DNA of 5,896 nt, from NCBI GenBank assembly GCA_900769075.1, contig CAAGFE010000085.1, forward strand, positions 1-5,896, read 5' to 3'. The DNA is from Clostridia bacterium. Lineage in GTDB: Bacteria; Bacillota; Clostridia; Christensenellales; Aristaeellaceae. This document shows, one piece after another, positions 4,385 to 5,896 of the stretch; position 1 is the stretch's first letter, and each line of letters starts with the position of its first letter. A program made the translations under genes and the position numbers. Below the pieces are notes generated by a model. It saw nothing but the letters and a program-made list of their open reading frames with translations. It made no database searches and was not told where the DNA came from.

Positions 4385-5896
4385 TTATTCCTTCAGCCAC
4401 TTCTGGATGGTTTTCAGCATCTCGTCCCGGTCGTATCCCAGCGCCTGATACGCTGTCAAAACGCGCGCCTGAAGGTTCGCAAACTTCACCCTGTCTGTTT
4501 TGTACAGCTCAATCAGTATGGGTTTGTACTCCTCGGTGATTTCGCTCTTCAGCGTCTTTTCTTTCACGCCGTGGCTTGTGTACTCCTTGATGACCGCTTT
4601 GAGGTTCTCACCGGATTCCACTGCTGTTAAGAGTTTTCCGTACTTTCTGTACCCTTCTGTGGATCCTCCGTTCTCTGCCGCATACTTCCAGCTCTGCACC
4701 GTCCAGTATGCATCGTTCTTGTCCTCCTTCAACCCGTAATCCACGAGGATTTTCAGCGCCTTTTCATCCTCCACCAGGCCGTCTATCACCATTCCCCGCA
4801 GTTCAGACGTGAGCGTTGATTCCGTCACGCCATGGTCGAGGTAGTCATCGATCACCTCCTTCAGATGCTCACCGGATTCTGCCGCCTCCCGGAAATCGTC
4901 GTACTTTTTGTATCCTGTAGGATTCCCGCCGTCCTCGGCGGCTTTCACCCATTTTTTCACCTCAAAGTACGCTTCGTTTTCGTCGTCCATCATCCCGTAT
5001 TCATCAATCATGGCAAGCGCTGTTTCTCCGTCCATCTCGCCCTCCACCACGCGGGCCTTGATTTCTTTCTTGAGGCCTGTCATGAGCGCGTCCTCGCTGA
5101 CTCCTTTGCTTGTCAGCAAGTATGTTCGCAGGCTTTCTGTCTTGTCCTCATCTCCTTTCACCATTGCGGTTACGATCCGTTCGTAGTACGCGGTGTTCTT
5201 GCTGTCATAGCCCCACAGGTTGTCCTTTATTGCGTATCCCACGTTGGACGCATCCGGCGCTGACCAGTCTGTATTGTACAGCAGGTTTTTGCCTCTGCGG
5301 ATTTCGCGCATGATGTTCTTCACCGGCACGCCGATCAGGTTGGCCCATGTCCCCGCGAAGTTCTCCCAGTCCTTGCTCGACAGCTCCTTTCCTTCCTGTA
5401 CCTTGCTCATGAATTTGCTCGTGTATTTGACCAGGTCTGAAATGACGGTCATGTCCGCGCGTTCCACGTCGTATCCCTGGCAAAGGCTGATGATGTCCTG
5501 TATGTAAGGAAGCATACCGAAAGGATTGATGTTGTCCAGCACATTCCCCGCAGCTCTGTCTGCGTATTTCTCCAGCCAATTCCTCTCGTCATCATCGTCA
5601 TTCCATGCCTGCACCAGCGCCGCCGCGAGGCCTGCGAGGATGTTTGACGCCATCACGCCGCCGATCATCGCCGCCCTTTCCTTCTCGGAGTGCTTTCCTA
5701 TGAACGCATCATACAGCATGTTGATGGACGTTGTCGGCTCGGCCATGAACGCAGTAGCCATCTTGTGGAGTGCGTTTCTGGATCGCATCAGGTCGCTTTT
5801 TGTCAGGATGCTGTCGTACACCTGGGTGTGGTCGATGACATCGTCGAAGCGTTTTCCCACCATGTCGAGGAATTCGTTGCTTGTGGTGTCCATGCC
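4385..5896 (-). CDS. Large phage polyvalent/virion-type protein, C-terminal part (partial at its N-terminus)
   Basis: The frame is open to the window edge (GGC before the first ATG at 5893), so the visible 502-503 residues are probably the end of a larger protein. Visible numbering here starts at M 5893. Residues 40-66 (AFMAEPTTSINMLYDAF) resemble the conserved segment of C-terminal domains in phage large polyvalent proteins (possibly LPD38). A hydrophobic segment at 75-97 is followed by DDDDE. From about 236 the protein has helical tandem repeats: full units begin GVSEDAL (264), GVTESTL (355) and GVKEKTL (442, partial), about 87-91 residues apart, with conserved AAE.GG...GY.KY and ES GE.LK.VI motifs, plus a degenerate unit at about 236-263. 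Its place before fibre and lysis genes fits an internal or ejected virion protein. The family name is from memory; the function is unproven. Confidence 0.62.
   Translation of the reverse strand, partial: GMDTTSNEFLDMVGKRFDDVIDHTQVYDSILTKSDLMRSRNALHKMATAFMAEPTTSINMLYDAFIGKHSEKERAAMIGGVMASNILAGLAAALVQAWNDDDDERNWLEKYADRAAGNVLDNINPFGMLPYIQDIISLCQGYDVERADMTVISDLVKYTSKFMSKVQEGKELSSKDWENFAGTWANLIGVPVKNIMREIRRGKNLLYNTDWSAPDASNVGYAIKDNLWGYDSKNTAYYERIVTAMVKGDEDKTESLRTYLLTSKGVSEDALMTGLKKEIKARVVEGEMDGETALAMIDEYGMMDDENEAYFEVKKWVKAAEDGGNPTGYKKYDDFREAAESGEHLKEVIDDYLDHGVTESTLTSELRGMVIDGLVEDEKALKILVDYGLKEDKNDAYWTVQSWKYAAENGGSTEGYRKYGKLLTAVESGENLKAVIKEYTSHGVKEKTLKSEITEEYKPILIELYKTDRVKFANLQARVLTAYQALGYDRDEMLKTIQKWLKE

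Noticed and set aside
4284..4400. Longer start (ATG 4400) for the fibre-type protein
   Set aside because: It would overlap the upstream gene, run through an intrinsic terminator, and ignore the AAGGAGG site before GTG 4283.
1..5896. tRNA, rRNA or CRISPR arrays
   Set aside because: None seen on either strand by eye; every gap is accounted for by IS ends or short phage intergenic spaces.

Overview
The window looks like a prophage or phage late region from a Gram-positive, Firmicutes-type (probably Clostridia) host, interrupted at its downstream end by an IS110-family insertion sequence. The host inference rests on strong AAGGAGG-type ribosome binding sites, the NlpC/P60 lysin and small holin-like protein typical of Firmicutes phages, and moderate GC content. 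No host gene is present to confirm it.

Layout. Positions about 5-1523 hold a complete IS110-family element on the + strand: a long left end that appears to encode a bridge RNA (about 21-240), a DEDD-plus-serine recombinase (287-1465), and a short right end (1466-1523). The rest (1523-5896) is a tightly packed minus-strand phage block. In transcription order it contains the C-terminal part of a large virion or polyvalent-type protein (open at the window edge), an intrinsic terminator followed by a probable promoter, a baseplate/fibre-type structural protein, a second tail-associated protein with a DUF6273-like C-terminus (ATGA overlap with the previous gene), an NlpC/P60 plus peptidoglycan-binding endolysin, and a one-TM holin-like protein. 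The IS lies directly after the holin-like gene and before the next, unseen, minus-strand gene.

Main result. The IS left end can be read as a bridge RNA. It has a 15-bp 5' stem-loop, a second stem-loop, and then two consecutive closed loops of the same design. Each loop has a 13-nt 5' side that starts GG and ends AT, an inner hairpin, and a 3' side. The first loop matches the phage DNA flanking the element (target guides). The second matches the element's own two ends (donor guides). Joining the right end to the left end, as in an excised circle, also builds a sigma70-type promoter: TTGACT, a 17-bp spacer and TATGAT, firing at the first base-paired nucleotides of the RNA. Removing the element with a CT core restores a phage sequence in which the holin-like gene's TAA stop overlaps an AAGGAGG ribosome binding site. 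This is the same arrangement as the intact lysin/holin junction in this window. The element therefore appears programmed to a stop-codon/Shine-Dalgarno junction, and it leaves AGGAGG intact for the downstream gene. The exact core (CT preferred, TC possible) is uncertain by 1-2 bases because only four to five bases of left flank are visible.
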